A stretch of 64,000 bases of DNA from Paraflavitalea devenefica (GCF_011759375.1 NZ_JAARML010000001.1:1364001-1428000), one strand, 5' to 3'; positions 42,735-51,921 are shown, numbered from the stretch's first letter. Numbers and translations are program-made. Notes: generated from the letters alone by a model not told the origin.

Positions 42735-44171
42735 ATGTTCAACAAACGGGTAAAGATCAAGGAACTGCTGGTTGCTGAGACAACAGGCCACGAGGTAACA
42801 GTAATGGGTTGGGTGCGCACTTTCCGCAACAACCAATTTATAGCGCTGAATGACGGTTCCACCAATAATAACCTGCAGATCGTTGTTGAACTGGGTATGC
42901 TGGACGAAGCTACGCTCAAGCGTATTACTACCAGCGCCTCCCTGAAGGTAACGGGCCAGGTAGTTCCCTCTCAGGGTAAAGGGCAAAAAGTAGAAGTAAA
43001 AGCTACGTCCATTGAAATATTGGGCGACAGTGACGCGGAGAAATACCCGTTGCAACCCAAAAAGCACAGCCTGGAGTTCTTGCGGGAAATCGCCCACCTG
43101 CGTTTCCGTACCAATACCTTTGGCGCTGTATTCCGGGTGCGCCACTCGCTGGCTTTTGCTGTTCACCAATTCTTCCATGAAAAAGGATTTGTGTACATGC
43201 ATACGCCCATCATCACGGCCAGTGATGCCGAAGGCGCCGGTGAGATGTTTCGGGTAACCACCCTGCCGGCTGATAATCCGCCAAAGGATGAGGACGGTTC
43301 CATCAACTTCAAGGAAGACTTCTTTGGCCGTGCCACCAACCTGACCGTGAGCGGACAACTGGAAGGCGAGCTGGCAGCAATGGCCTTTAGTGAGATCTAT
43401 ACGTTCGGCCCTACTTTCCGCGCCGAAAATTCCAATACGGCCCGTCACTTGGCTGAGTTTTGGATGATAGAACCGGAGATGGCTTTCTATGACCTGGAAG
43501 ATAACATGAACCTGGCCGAGGAATTTATCAAATACCTCATCCGCTTTGCGATGGAGAACAACCGGGAAGACCTGGAGTTCCTGGCACAGCGGCTGGCCGA
43601 AGAAGAAAAGCAACTGCCGCAGGACAAGCGCAGTGAAATGGGGCTCATAGAAAAGCTGGAGTTTGTACTCAACAACAATTTTGAACGCATCACTTATACA
43701 GAAGCCATTGATATCTTACTCAATTCACCGGCCTACAAAAAGAAGAAATTCCAGTATGAAGTGAAATGGGGTGTGGATATGCAAAGTGAGCATGAACGCT
43801 ACCTGGTGGAAAAACATTTCAAGAAACCGGTTATCGTTACCGGTTATCCCAAGGCCATCAAATCATTCTACATGCGCGAGAATGAGGATGGCAAAACGGT
43901 AGCAGCGATGGATATCCTGGCTCCGGGCATTGGTGAAATTGTAGGTGGTTCACAACGGGAAGAGCGCCTGGATAAGCTCACCGAAAGGATGAAAGAAATG
44001 AACATCCCTGCCGAAGAAATGTGGTGGTTCCTCGATACCCGCCGTTTTGGTACCGTGCCACACGCCGGCTTTGGATTAGGCTTTGAGCGGATGGTGTTAT
44101 TCGTTACCGGCATGACCAATATCCGCGATGTGATTGCCTTCCCGCGTACCCCAAAGAATGCGGAGTTTTAA
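42735..44171 (+). CDS. asnS: Asparaginyl-tRNA synthetase
   Basis: A 478-residue class IIb synthetase. The N-terminal OB fold ([22 protein letters not shown]) binds the anticodon; motif 2 ([25 protein letters not shown]) and motif 3 ([12 protein letters not shown]) define the class II core. [12 protein letters not shown] with Ala/Glu choice is AsnRS rather than AspRS. An insertion of about 70 residues after motif 2 ([20 protein letters not shown]), seen in many Bacteroidota AsnRS, is present. Terminator directly after. Confidence 0.96.
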   Translation: MFNKRVKIKELLVAETTGHEVTVMGWVRTFRNNQFIALNDGSTNNNLQIVVELGMLDEATLKRITTSASLKVTGQVVPSQGKGQKVEVKATSIEILGDSDAEKYPLQPKKHSLEFLREIAHLRFRTNTFGAVFRVRHSLAFAVHQFFHEKGFVYMHTPIITASDAEGAGEMFRVTTLPADNPPKDEDGSINFKEDFFGRATNLTVSGQLEGELAAMAFSEIYTFGPTFRAENSNTARHLAEFWMIEPEMAFYDLEDNMNLAEEFIKYLIRFAMENNREDLEFLAQRLAEEEKQLPQDKRSEMGLIEKLEFVLNNNFERITYTEAIDILLNSPAYKKKKFQYEVKWGVDMQSEHERYLVEKHFKKPVIVTGYPKAIKSFYMRENEDGKTVAAMDILAPGIGEIVGGSQREERLDKLTERMKEMNIPAEEMWWFLDTRRFGTVPHAGFGLGFERMVLFVTGMTNIRDVIAFPRTPKNAEF

Positions 44172-44215
44172 CAGGGCCATAGATTGCACAGATAACACAA
44201 ATGAATATAGGAAAG

Positions 44216-44239
44216 AGCTGCCGCCAGGCGGCTTTTTTT
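44216..44239 (+). terminator. Terminator of asnS
   Basis: AGCTGCC (44216-44222), loop GCCA, GGCGGCT (44227-44233), then T-run. Confidence 0.8.
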
Positions 44240-44285
44240 ATTATGGAAAGTTTTTGCTGCTGCGTCTCACTGTAAACAAACACTT

Positions 44286-44843
44286 ATGGCTGAAATAAAT
44301 ACCGCCACCACCGGTGATAAACCCGGTGTGCGGCGCAGTAAAAAACTGTCTACCCGCGTGGACCTCACGCCCATGGTAGACCTTGGATTCCTGCTCATCA
44401 CCTTTTTTATTTTCACTTTTACCATATCAAAGCCGGCAGCCATGAAATTGAATATGCCCGATGACACCAAGCCAGTGATAAAAGACATGAACGTTGGCGA
44501 AAGCTCGGCACTGACGGTGCTGCCACTGGCCAATGATAAGGTATTTTATTACCACGGAACACTGGCGGTAGCCATGAAAAATGGCACCTATGGCATCGTT
44601 AATTATTCTTTTAAAGACGGCTTGGGCCAGGTGATCCGCGACAAACAGGTGGCCATGGACAGATCGGGCAAAGTACCCCGGAAAGATCTTACCCTCATGA
44701 TCAAGCCAACCGGAGAAGCTACTTATCAGAATGTCGTTGACGTTCTTGACGAAGTGAAGATCAATGATGTGAAGATCTACGCATTGATGAATATTACCGA
44801 AGAAGAAAAAGCCATACTCCGGGAAAGGAAGGCAGGATTATAA
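44286..44843 (+). CDS. ExbD/TolR-family protein
   Basis: A 185-residue protein with one membrane helix (DLGFLLITFFIFTFTIS) preceded by TRVDLTPMVDLGF, which carries the ExbD motif with the conserved Asp in the membrane. The periplasmic part (about residues 55-185) has the NLPTDDT-like start and the TLMIKPTGEATYQNVVDVLDEV block of the dimeric ExbD domain. ExbD works with ExbB to harness the proton gradient for TonB. No exbB or tonB gene is next to it in this window, so it stands alone. Confidence 0.88.
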   Translation: MAEINTATTGDKPGVRRSKKLSTRVDLTPMVDLGFLLITFFIFTFTISKPAAMKLNMPDDTKPVIKDMNVGESSALTVLPLANDKVFYYHGTLAVAMKNGTYGIVNYSFKDGLGQVIRDKQVAMDRSGKVPRKDLTLMIKPTGEATYQNVVDVLDEVKINDVKIYALMNITEEEKAILRERKAGL

Positions 44844-44953
44844 TGGAAATGGGTAGGGCCTGTTTCAGCAGCAACCGCTGCCATCAGGGCGGTTGATCTA
44901 TACTGCCGGTTAAGGAATCATAAATAGTTGTGCACAATAGCCAAATGAATTTC

Positions 44954-44969
44954 GTAAATTGTAATTTAC
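44954..44969. promoter_or_regulatory. 16-bp palindrome before the oxygenase gene
   Basis: GTAAATT-GT-AATTTAC, perfect, 47 bp before the start codon at 45016. A CCCG/CGGG mini-hairpin (44972-44988 region) follows. Possible operator; regulator unknown. Confidence 0.4.
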
Positions 44970-45015
44970 ATCCCCGTTAAAAAAGCGGGCTGCATTTAAC
45001 AATAAAACGTTTGTT

Positions 45016-45960
45016 ATGGCTATACCTGTCGTTAACCTCGCCGACTTTACTTCCGGCGATCCGCAACTGAAACAAGCTTTCGTGAACCAGTTAGGAAAAG
45101 CTTATGAAGAAGTAGGCTTTGTAGCTGTAAAGAATCACGGTATACCCGATGACCTCATTGCCGATCTGTATAAATATGTACAGCAGTTCTTTGCCCTGCC
45201 GTCCGATACCAAAAGGCAATATGAAGTACCCGGACTGGCAGGTCAGCGCGGGTATACTTCCTTTGGCAAGGAACATGCAAAGGGGAGTGATGCACCCGAT
45301 CTGAAGGAATTCTTCCAGTATGGACAGATCGTGGAAGACAATGATCCTGTAAAAAGTGAGTACCCCGACAATGTGAAAGTTAAAGATGTGGCCGCTTTCA
45401 ATGTTACCTTTGAGAAAGCCTACCGCGCTTTTGAAAAATCGGGCAAAGCACTCCTGCAGGCCATTGCCTTATACCTGGGAATGGATGAACATTATTTTGA
45501 TAAGCATATCCATAATGGCAACTCTATTTTACGTGCCATACATTATCCGCCCATTACCCAGGAGCCTAAGTCGGCCATCCGGGCAGAACAGCATGAGGAT
45601 ATCAACCTCATTACCCTGCTGGTAGGCGCTTCTGCGGATGGATTGCAAATTCTCACCAAGCAAAATGAATGGGTAGGTGTTACCTCTCTGCCGGAGCAGA
45701 TCGTAGTGAATGTGGGGGATATGCTGCAAAGGCTCACCAACAACAAACTCAAGAGCACCACACACCGGGTAGTAAATCCACCCCGGGAAATGTGGCATAC
45801 TTCCCGCTTCTCCATCCCTTTCTTCCTGCATCCCAAAGGGGAAATGAGCCTTGCCAGCCTGGAAAGCTGTATAGATGCCAGTCACCCCAAAGCCTATCCC
45901 GATGCCACCGCCGGCGAATACCTCGATGAGCGCCTGCGGGAGATTGGGTTGAAGAAATAA
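45016..45960 (+). CDS. Isopenicillin-N-synthase-like 2OG-Fe(II) oxygenase
   Basis: A 314-residue jelly-roll oxygenase. The iron ligands are His and Asp in EQHEDINLITLL (about residues 195-206) and the distal His in TTHRVVNP (about 252); the 2OG-binding Arg lies in SRFSIPFF (about 263-270). The N-terminal VNLADFTSG and VGFVAVKNHGIP are family hallmarks. Bacterial members act on diverse small molecules, so no substrate is named. Monocistronic with a palindrome upstream. Confidence 0.88.
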   Translation: MAIPVVNLADFTSGDPQLKQAFVNQLGKAYEEVGFVAVKNHGIPDDLIADLYKYVQQFFALPSDTKRQYEVPGLAGQRGYTSFGKEHAKGSDAPDLKEFFQYGQIVEDNDPVKSEYPDNVKVKDVAAFNVTFEKAYRAFEKSGKALLQAIALYLGMDEHYFDKHIHNGNSILRAIHYPPITQEPKSAIRAEQHEDINLITLLVGASADGLQILTKQNEWVGVTSLPEQIVVNVGDMLQRLTNNKLKSTTHRVVNPPREMWHTSRFSIPFFLHPKGEMSLASLESCIDASHPKAYPDATAGEYLDERLREIGLKK

Positions 45961-46118
45961 CACCCTCACCCTCACATAAACATGTATTTTTATGCGTATG
46001 GCTTGTGTAAACTGATGTTTAACATTACCTTGCATCAGTAAGGACCGATTTAACGCCCGGTTAACGCATTGCTGATTAGTTTTGTAGTGTTAATTGGTTA
46101 CCTCTAAAAGCTATAACT

Positions 46119-46550
46119 ATGAAAAGTATTTTACTTACAGCTTCACTTGTTGTGGTATCCGCTCTTACCAGCACAGCACAAGACAATTCCTTGGCGCAGC
46201 AAAATCCCAGTTATATGGTGAGCCAGGCCCGTTATATGAAAATGGCCGACTCTATCAATAGCTGGCATGGCACCACAATACAGGACACTTACAAAGCGAT
46301 AGATTACCTGGAAGATAAAAGGGAACAAAGGGCCAACCGCAGGGCATGGCGCCACGAACTCCGCATGGAACGGGCACGCAACAGCGGCTGGTACAACAAT
46401 GGATATTATAACGACTACTATCCCTCTTATGGCAATGGCTATTATTACAACCGCCCCTGGGGATATCGTAATAACCGTAATAACTGGGACAACTACCTCT
46501 GGAATACGCTGCCCCTGGCTGCTACCATAGGCTTATGGTGGTGCCGTTAA
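46119..46550 (+). CDS. Secreted Tyr/Asn-rich protein, first gene of the LpoB cluster
   Basis: A 143-residue protein: signal peptide MKSILLTASLVVVSALTSTAQ, a helical Arg-rich middle (DKREQRANRRAWRHELRMERARN), and a C-terminal tract of Tyr, Asn and Gly (NNGYYNDYYPSYGNGYYYN) ending in a hydrophobic Trp/Cys tail. No family recognised. It lies 54 bp before lpoB on the same strand and may be co-expressed. It shares compositional style with the 850-residue protein at 18690. Confidence 0.65.
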   Translation: MKSILLTASLVVVSALTSTAQDNSLAQQNPSYMVSQARYMKMADSINSWHGTTIQDTYKAIDYLEDKREQRANRRAWRHELRMERARNSGWYNNGYYNDYYPSYGNGYYYNRPWGYRNNRNNWDNYLWNTLPLAATIGLWWCR

Positions 46551-46604
46551 TAGTTTACATCTCTCATATTATCATTAACCCATTTTACAAATAACTCGCT
46601 TTAT

Positions 46605-47195
46605 ATGAAAAGAATTTTATGGATTGTTACAGCCGTCGTAGCTGTAAGCGCTATAACTGTATCCTGCTCTCGAAAAGTGACCCGTATCGATCCGGGCGAA
46701 CAAATTGACCTCAGCGGACGCTGGAATAATACGGACTCCCGCCTAACGGCTGAAAAAATGATTGATGACATCCTGAAAGAAAAGTGGGTAGGCGACTACC
46801 AGGAAGGACATAATGGCCAGCGGCCTGTGGTGATCGTAGGTTTTGTCACCAACAAAAGCCATGAGCATATTGATGCGGAAACTTTTGTGAAAGATGTAGA
46901 ACAGTCCTTTATAAAAACAGGCCGGGTAAGACTGGTACAGGGTGGCAAGAAACGCGAAGAGCTCCGCGCTGAAAAAGCCGATCAGCAAACCAATGCTACT
47001 ACTGCCAGCATGAAGAAATTCGGCATGGAGCAAGGCGCTGACTTTATTCTGCAAGGCTCCATCAACTCAATTGTGGATTCCCAGAAACGTAAGAAAGTAG
47101 TATACTACCAGGTAAACCTGGAGCTGACAAATATCCAAAGCAATGAAGTAGTGTGGATTGGCGACAAGAAGATTGCCAAATACGTGACCAACTGA
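46605..47195 (+). CDS. lpoB: LpoB-like penicillin-binding-protein activator lipoprotein
   Basis: A 196-residue lipoprotein, lipobox AITVSC (Cys about residue 21). The LpoB domain is shown by DLSGRWNNTDSRLTAEKMIDDIL, PVVIVGFVTNKSHEHID and GADFILQGSINSIVDSQKRKKVVYYQVNLEL, the last being the conserved beta-hairpin. In E. coli LpoB activates PBP1b from the outer membrane; the Bacteroidota partner PBP is not known. Together with the following COG3014 gene this forms a repeated envelope cluster. Confidence 0.88.
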   Translation: MKRILWIVTAVVAVSAITVSCSRKVTRIDPGEQIDLSGRWNNTDSRLTAEKMIDDILKEKWVGDYQEGHNGQRPVVIVGFVTNKSHEHIDAETFVKDVEQSFIKTGRVRLVQGGKKREELRAEKADQQTNATTASMKKFGMEQGADFILQGSINSIVDSQKRKKVVYYQVNLELTNIQSNEVVWIGDKKIAKYVTN

Positions 47196-47238
47196 TCATT
47201 GTCAGAACTCAAACAGGTGAACTGCAGATCCTACCGGC

Positions 47239-48654
47239 ATGGCATTATCATGTAAACATATGGTAAGAGCATCGGCTGTTCTGTCGCTGATGCTCTTTTT
47301 ATTTTCATGCGCTACTTACAATACCCGCATTGGCAGTTACTATTCCCAAATGGTGAAAGGTAATTACAGCCAGGCCGATGCGGCTTTGGAGAGCAATAAG
47401 CTGCTCAAAGCGAGACGCAACCAGTTACTCTACCTCCTGGAAAAAGGCAAAATGACCCACCTGCTGAAGCAATACGACAGCAGTAACAACTATTTCAACC
47501 AGGCCGATCTTTTCATGGAAGATGTACGTACCTCCGCCGCCGATGTGGCCCTGGGTACTTTGCTGAATCCTATGATGCAGACTTATAAAGGCGAGGACTT
47601 TGAAAAGTTCATGGTGCATTATTACAAAGCTCTCAACTACCTCTACCTCGGAAAGCCGGATGAAGCCATGGTAGAGGCGCGCCGCATCTCCCTTCAGAGT
47701 TATGAGCAGCAGGATAAGAGCAAACGCGAAAACCGCTATTCCGATGATGTTTTTTCCCTCATGTTGCAAGGCATTATTTATGAGCGGGGCCATGACATCA
47801 ACAATGCTTTCATCTCTTACCGCAATGCAGTAGATATTTTTCTGAAGAACAATAACCAGTATTATGGCGTTGCCATCCCCGATCAGCTTAAAAGAGACCT
47901 GCTGCGTACGGCCGAACTCAATGGTTTTACTGATGAGGTACAGCGCTATGAAAATTTGCTCAATACCAGGTTCCGGTCTTCAGCGCCGTCAGAAGGCGGA
48001 GAGTTGGTGCTTTTCTGGGAAAATGGACTGGCGCCGGTAAAGCAGCAACAGGATTTCTTTTTTGCCCTTACCAAAGATGGGCTAGGCAACTTTGTATTTA
48101 GTGATCCTTCCGGCGCGTTTAATATCCCGTTTGATTTTGCCAGTACCCATGCCAACAGGGACGACCTGAAACTGGATGACCTGCGTTCCCTGCGGGTAGC
48201 CTTCCCCCGGTACCAGGAACAGCCGGTCTTTTACAGGAGCGCTGCAGTGGCCCTCAACAATACCGACTACCAGTTTGAGCCTGCCGAAAACATCAATACC
48301 ATTGCTTTTGCTACCCTGAAAGAGCGCTTTTTGAAAGAAATGTCAACCGCCCTGAGCCGGCTGGCCGTTAAAAAGCTGGCAGAAGCCGCCGCCAGGCCCA
48401 AAAAAGACGATAAAAATAAAGACACCAAAGAGGCCATAGCCCTCGCCATACAAGTTTTCAACTTCGCCTCCGAAAAGGCCGATACCCGCAACTGGCAGAG
48501 TCTGCCCCATACTATCTCCTACATGCGCGTGCCCCTCAACCGGGGCGTTAATGTGCTGCAACTGACCTTCTCCGGACAAACCGCCAAAACCATCAATATA
48601 GTGGCGGAAGGAAATGGAACACTACAGTTGCAGAACGTTTGCACCTTACGGTAA
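47239..48654 (+). CDS. COG3014-type TPR lipoprotein
   Basis: A 471-residue lipoprotein (lipobox LFSC, Cys about residue 28; Met 47260 is an alternative start). Residues about 40-230 are TPR-like (YNTRIGSYYSQMVKGNYSQADAAL, YLYLGKPDEAMVEARRI); the C-terminal half is beta-rich (GELVLFWENGLAPVKQQQDFFFAL). COG3014 proteins neighbour LpoB homologues in several phyla and are thought to work with cell-wall synthesis, but a direct role is unproven. 43 bp after lpoB. Confidence 0.8.
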   Translation: MALSCKHMVRASAVLSLMLFLFSCATYNTRIGSYYSQMVKGNYSQADAALESNKLLKARRNQLLYLLEKGKMTHLLKQYDSSNNYFNQADLFMEDVRTSAADVALGTLLNPMMQTYKGEDFEKFMVHYYKALNYLYLGKPDEAMVEARRISLQSYEQQDKSKRENRYSDDVFSLMLQGIIYERGHDINNAFISYRNAVDIFLKNNNQYYGVAIPDQLKRDLLRTAELNGFTDEVQRYENLLNTRFRSSAPSEGGELVLFWENGLAPVKQQQDFFFALTKDGLGNFVFSDPSGAFNIPFDFASTHANRDDLKLDDLRSLRVAFPRYQEQPVFYRSAAVALNNTDYQFEPAENINTIAFATLKERFLKEMSTALSRLAVKKLAEAAARPKKDDKNKDTKEAIALAIQVFNFASEKADTRNWQSLPHTISYMRVPLNRGVNVLQLTFSGQTAKTINIVAEGNGTLQLQNVCTLR

Positions 48655-48705
48655 AAATGAAGAATCAGCAGGCGTCATATTGAAATAAATCAATATGTCA
48701 ATAGC

Positions 48706-48749
48706 TACAGAGAACTTACAGAGAATTTACAGGGAACCTACAGAGAACA
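48706..48749. repeat. Four tandem 11-bp repeats
   Basis: Units TACAGAGAACT, TACAGAGAATT, TACAGGGAACC, TACAGAGAACA in direct tandem. One helical turn per unit places identical faces on one side of the DNA. They lie just after the COG3014 gene and about 300 bp before the PadR promoter. Confidence 0.7.
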
Positions 48750-48983
48750 TAAGGAGAATGCCATCTTGGGACCACCTGGGGATCAGCCGGGGATCACCTA
48801 TGGGTTACCCGACCCTCAGGTATGGGTGCCAGCACCATTTTCTTCCCACTCATCCTTCTTTTGGAGCCATTCATCCAATCACTCAAAATTTATTTATCCA
48901 GGTACCGGCACCTAAAATGCTTATCCAGACTGCATTTCAGACAAAACTTATTAGTAGCCTATAAAAATTACTGTGATAAAATA

Positions 48984-49006
48984 AGTACTGTGTGTTGCAT
49001 AGTACT
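48984..49006. promoter_or_regulatory. Inverted repeat AGTACT-N11-AGTACT over the padR promoter
   Basis: Two AGTACT boxes, 48984-48989 and 49001-49006, with the inner bases GTG and CAT continuing the symmetry with one mismatch. The right box covers the spacer just downstream of the -33 TTG. PadR proteins often repress their own gene from such a site, so autoregulation is likely. Confidence 0.6.
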
Positions 49007-49025
49007 AATATTTGCCCTACATTTG
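48995..49025 (+). promoter_or_regulatory. Promoter of the padR-pspC operon
   Basis: TTG (48995-48997), 20-bp spacer, TACATTTG (49018-49025): exact consensus. It gives a leader of about 140 nt before the PadR start codon. Confidence 0.75.
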
Positions 49026-49172
49026 TATTGTCAATGTAACATAACACTGGTAGCGAGAGGTTCAAACGAGTATAGCCAAACCCTGTATAGCCAGCTTGAA
49101 AAGCAATCAGAACAAAAAGGGACCGTATAGCCATGAAGCCTCCGCTACCAGTTTTTAAAACAGCAGAATAGT

Positions 49173-49595
49173 ATGAATATTGAGAACACACAGAGCCAGA
49201 TGCGGAAGGGAATTTTGGAGTTCTGTATTCTTTCCATCATCCGCCGGGGGGAAGCTTACCCCAGTGACATTGTGGATGAAATGCGGGGCTGTAACCTGCA
49301 GATACTGGAAGGAACCCTTTACCCCCTATTGACCCGGCTTAAAAATTCGGACATGCTCACTTACCGATGGGTAGAAAGCAACTCCGGGCCACCCCGCAAA
49401 TACTTTTCCCTTACTCCCAAAGGCGAAGAGTTTTACAAAGAACTGGAAGCCACCTGGAATGAACTGGCCAACGCTGTCAACAAGCTTACCAGTAAAAAAG
49501 AATCGCTGGTATCAACAGCCGGCAATGTTTCCTTTGGTTCCGAATCTACCAACATACCAACTAACACTTCAACCGACAAACTCGAAGAACAATGA
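49173..49595 (+). CDS. PadR-family transcriptional regulator
   Basis: A 140-residue protein with the PadR winged helix: MRKGILEFCILSIIRRGEAYPSDIVDEM (helices 1-2), ILEGTLYPLLTRLKNSDML (recognition helix and wing) and the KYFSLTPKGEEFYKELEATWNEL helix 4. Its ATG stop overlaps the start of the PspC gene by four bases, so both are one translationally coupled operon. The preceding promoter carries a putative operator. Confidence 0.92.
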   Translation: MNIENTQSQMRKGILEFCILSIIRRGEAYPSDIVDEMRGCNLQILEGTLYPLLTRLKNSDMLTYRWVESNSGPPRKYFSLTPKGEEFYKELEATWNELANAVNKLTSKKESLVSTAGNVSFGSESTNIPTNTSTDKLEEQ

Positions 49596-51841
49596 AAAAG
49601 GTAATCAACATAAATTTTCAGGGCAGGGTGATCCCCATTGAGGAGACCGCTTTTGACCTCCTGAAGCAGTATATTGATAGTTTGCGAAGGTACTTTGCCA
49701 ATGAGGACGGACGTGATGAGATCATCAATGATATCGAGAGCCGCATTGCCGAGTTGTTTTCCGAACGCATCAAAAAAGGCGCTACCTGTATCACCGACGA
49801 AGACGTGAATGCAGTGATTGCCAGCATGGGCCGCCCGGAAGATTTTGAAGCAGAGGCAGCCGGCAGCACGGAGCCCAATAGCGGCGGCAACAGCGGTAAA
49901 CAACAGCAGTCTTCCCAGCAGCAACATACTTCCGGCAGCTATACCGGTAGCAGCCGCCCCGGCCGCGGTCGCCTGTACAGGAATGCGGATGATAAAATAG
50001 TAGGTGGTGTAGCCAGCGGTCTGGCCAACTACTTCGGCATAGACCCGGTGGTGATGCGTATCCTCTTTGTATTGTTCATCGTGCCTTTGTTCTGGGTATA
50101 CATCCTCTTATGGATCATCATCCCCTCTCAGTCAATAGAAACCAACATTACCAAGCGCCTGTATCGCAGCGCTGATGATAAAGTCATCTCCGGGGTATGT
50201 GGCGGCCTGGCAGTTTACCTCAATATAGCTCCCTGGGTTCCCCGCCTCATCTTTGCCCTGCCCTTTATCATCGGGCTCATTTCCGGGCCTTTTGATATGT
50301 GGTGGAGCAATGACTGGGATTTCTGGTGGGGCCCTAAGGTCTTCACTGGATCATTGGGCAGCGCCTTATTCTTTGGTTATATCATCTTATGGATCACCGT
50401 TCCGGTAGCCGTTACTTCGGCCGAGAAGCTGGAAATGCGGGGAGAGAAAGTAGACCTCAACTCTATCCGGGATACTGTGAAAGAAGACCTGGAGGGGTTT
50501 AAAGCCAAGGCCGAAAAATGGGGCAAAGAAGTAAAAGAGTCTGCCCAGCAGTGGGGTGAAAAGGCCAAAGAATTTGGCCAGACAGCCGGTACCCGTGCCA
50601 AAACATTCTCGGCAGAGGCTGGTCCTGCAGCCCGCAGTGCAGGCAGTGGTATCGGTCATGTGATAGGTGTGCTGTTTAAAGCCTTCTTCCTCATCATAGC
50701 AGCTATCATTGTCATCAGCTTGTTCGGTCTTATCATAGGCATCATATTCGGTGGATTTACCATGTTCCCTGTAAAAGACTTTATACTGGACGGCTTTTGG
50801 CAAAATCTGCTGGCCTGGGGTACCCTGATACTCTTCCTGGGCGTACCGCTGATAGCCCTTATTACCTGGCTGATCCGCAGGATCATGGGTGTACGTTCCC
50901 GCAATCACTACCTCGGTTATGTGTTTGGTACCTTGTGGGTGATCGGACTTGTTTGTGCGCTCATCCTGGGCGGCGTGGTGGCCCGCAACTTTAAAACAGT
51001 AGCGCCGGTAGAAGACGCCGTCAACATTACGCAACCTGCCAATGGTAAAATGCATATTGATGTAACTAGTAATTATACCCGCTTCTATGGTGGCGACTGG
51101 TTCGGTATTCCCTGGGAAGAATGGCCTTTTTATGCCATCAACCAGGATACCATTATGCTCAACACCGTAAGGGTGAACATTGCAAAAAGTAAAGATGATA
51201 ACTTCCACGTTTCCCGTGTACGGTTCAGCCGCGGTAATAATCCGGAAATAGCTAAGAGCCTCGCAGAGCGGATCAGTTTTAACGTTGAGCAGCAAGACAG
51301 TGTGCTCTTATTGCCCAAAGGATTTGCCATCAGCCGCCATGAGAAATTCAGGAACCAGCAGGTGCTGGTCATTGTGGAAGTGCCGGTAGGAAAACGTATC
51401 CAGATCGACCGGAATGTGGACGATTATGAATGGTTCAGCATCAACTATGGCCGCCGCCGTGGCTGGGATTATGATGATCATTGGGAAAATTCCTATGGCT
51501 GGCAAAGCGACAAGGAATACATTATGACGCCCGACAATGGTCTGCAACGGGTAGATAAGTATGATCAACTGGAGCTGAAGAGCGGTAAGTTCAAACTGAA
51601 AGTAAAAGAAGGGGATCACGAAATACACCTGGAAGGCGAACTCAAAACAAAGGAAAAGGATACTACCAATGAATACCGTTACCGCCGGGATAGGAAAAAA
51701 ACGGTGGATAGTACCAGGGACAGCATTCAAAAAGTATCGGTTTTCAATACAGAAGGGCAAGACGAATCAAGAGGAGGCTCTTCCAGAAAGCTGGTGGCTG
51801 AACTCAATGGTCCGGTAGCTACCTTAACGAAACTCATTTAA
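49592..51841 (+). CDS. PspC-domain membrane protein with large C-terminal extension
   Basis: A 749-residue protein. After a Lys/Asp/Ser-rich N-terminus of about 115 residues come two PspC domains (RLYRNADDKIVGGVASGLA at about 127 and RLYRSADDKVISGVCGGLA at about 190), each with a membrane helix pair. A third membrane region lies at about 360-420. Residues 450-749 are soluble, probably outside the membrane, with a long beta-rich stretch (INITQPANGKMHIDVTSNYTRFYGGDWFG) and an Arg/Lys-rich tail. The doubled PspC domain and large extracellular part are unlike E. coli PspC and suggest a membrane-stress sensor or scaffold. Cotranscribed with PadR. Confidence 0.85.
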   Translation: MKKVININFQGRVIPIEETAFDLLKQYIDSLRRYFANEDGRDEIINDIESRIAELFSERIKKGATCITDEDVNAVIASMGRPEDFEAEAAGSTEPNSGGNSGKQQQSSQQQHTSGSYTGSSRPGRGRLYRNADDKIVGGVASGLANYFGIDPVVMRILFVLFIVPLFWVYILLWIIIPSQSIETNITKRLYRSADDKVISGVCGGLAVYLNIAPWVPRLIFALPFIIGLISGPFDMWWSNDWDFWWGPKVFTGSLGSALFFGYIILWITVPVAVTSAEKLEMRGEKVDLNSIRDTVKEDLEGFKAKAEKWGKEVKESAQQWGEKAKEFGQTAGTRAKTFSAEAGPAARSAGSGIGHVIGVLFKAFFLIIAAIIVISLFGLIIGIIFGGFTMFPVKDFILDGFWQNLLAWGTLILFLGVPLIALITWLIRRIMGVRSRNHYLGYVFGTLWVIGLVCALILGGVVARNFKTVAPVEDAVNITQPANGKMHIDVTSNYTRFYGGDWFGIPWEEWPFYAINQDTIMLNTVRVNIAKSKDDNFHVSRVRFSRGNNPEIAKSLAERISFNVEQQDSVLLLPKGFAISRHEKFRNQQVLVIVEVPVGKRIQIDRNVDDYEWFSINYGRRRGWDYDDHWENSYGWQSDKEYIMTPDNGLQRVDKYDQLELKSGKFKLKVKEGDHEIHLEGELKTKEKDTTNEYRYRRDRKKTVDSTRDSIQKVSVFNTEGQDESRGGSSRKLVAELNGPVATLTKLI

Positions 51842-51891
51842 TAGTTTGGTCTGGGATCTCCATCCGGAGACCTGGTTGAAGTTGGAACAAC

Positions 51892-51921
51892 GGGGCCGGT
51901 CACACTACGGCCCCTTTTTTA
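51892..51921 (+). terminator. Terminator after the padR-pspC operon
   Basis: GGGGCCG (51892-51898) with CGGCCCC (51908-51914) followed by T-run. Confidence 0.85.

Larger units (their letters stand above)
48750..49172. other. Intergenic region upstream of padR
   Basis: About 420 bp holding the PadR promoter (48995-49025) and operator-like palindrome (48984-49006). A small hairpin with arms ACCT-GGGT / ACCC-AGGT lies near 48797-48820, within a GC-rich stretch repeating GGGGATCA. Nothing else is supported. Confidence 0.45.

Noticed and set aside
48706..48749. Short CRISPR-like array
   Set aside because: Repeats of 11 bp are directly adjacent with no spacers and no cas genes are present.
50387..51295. 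302-codon minus-strand open frame
   Set aside because: Antisense to the PspC gene; no family features and no start context.
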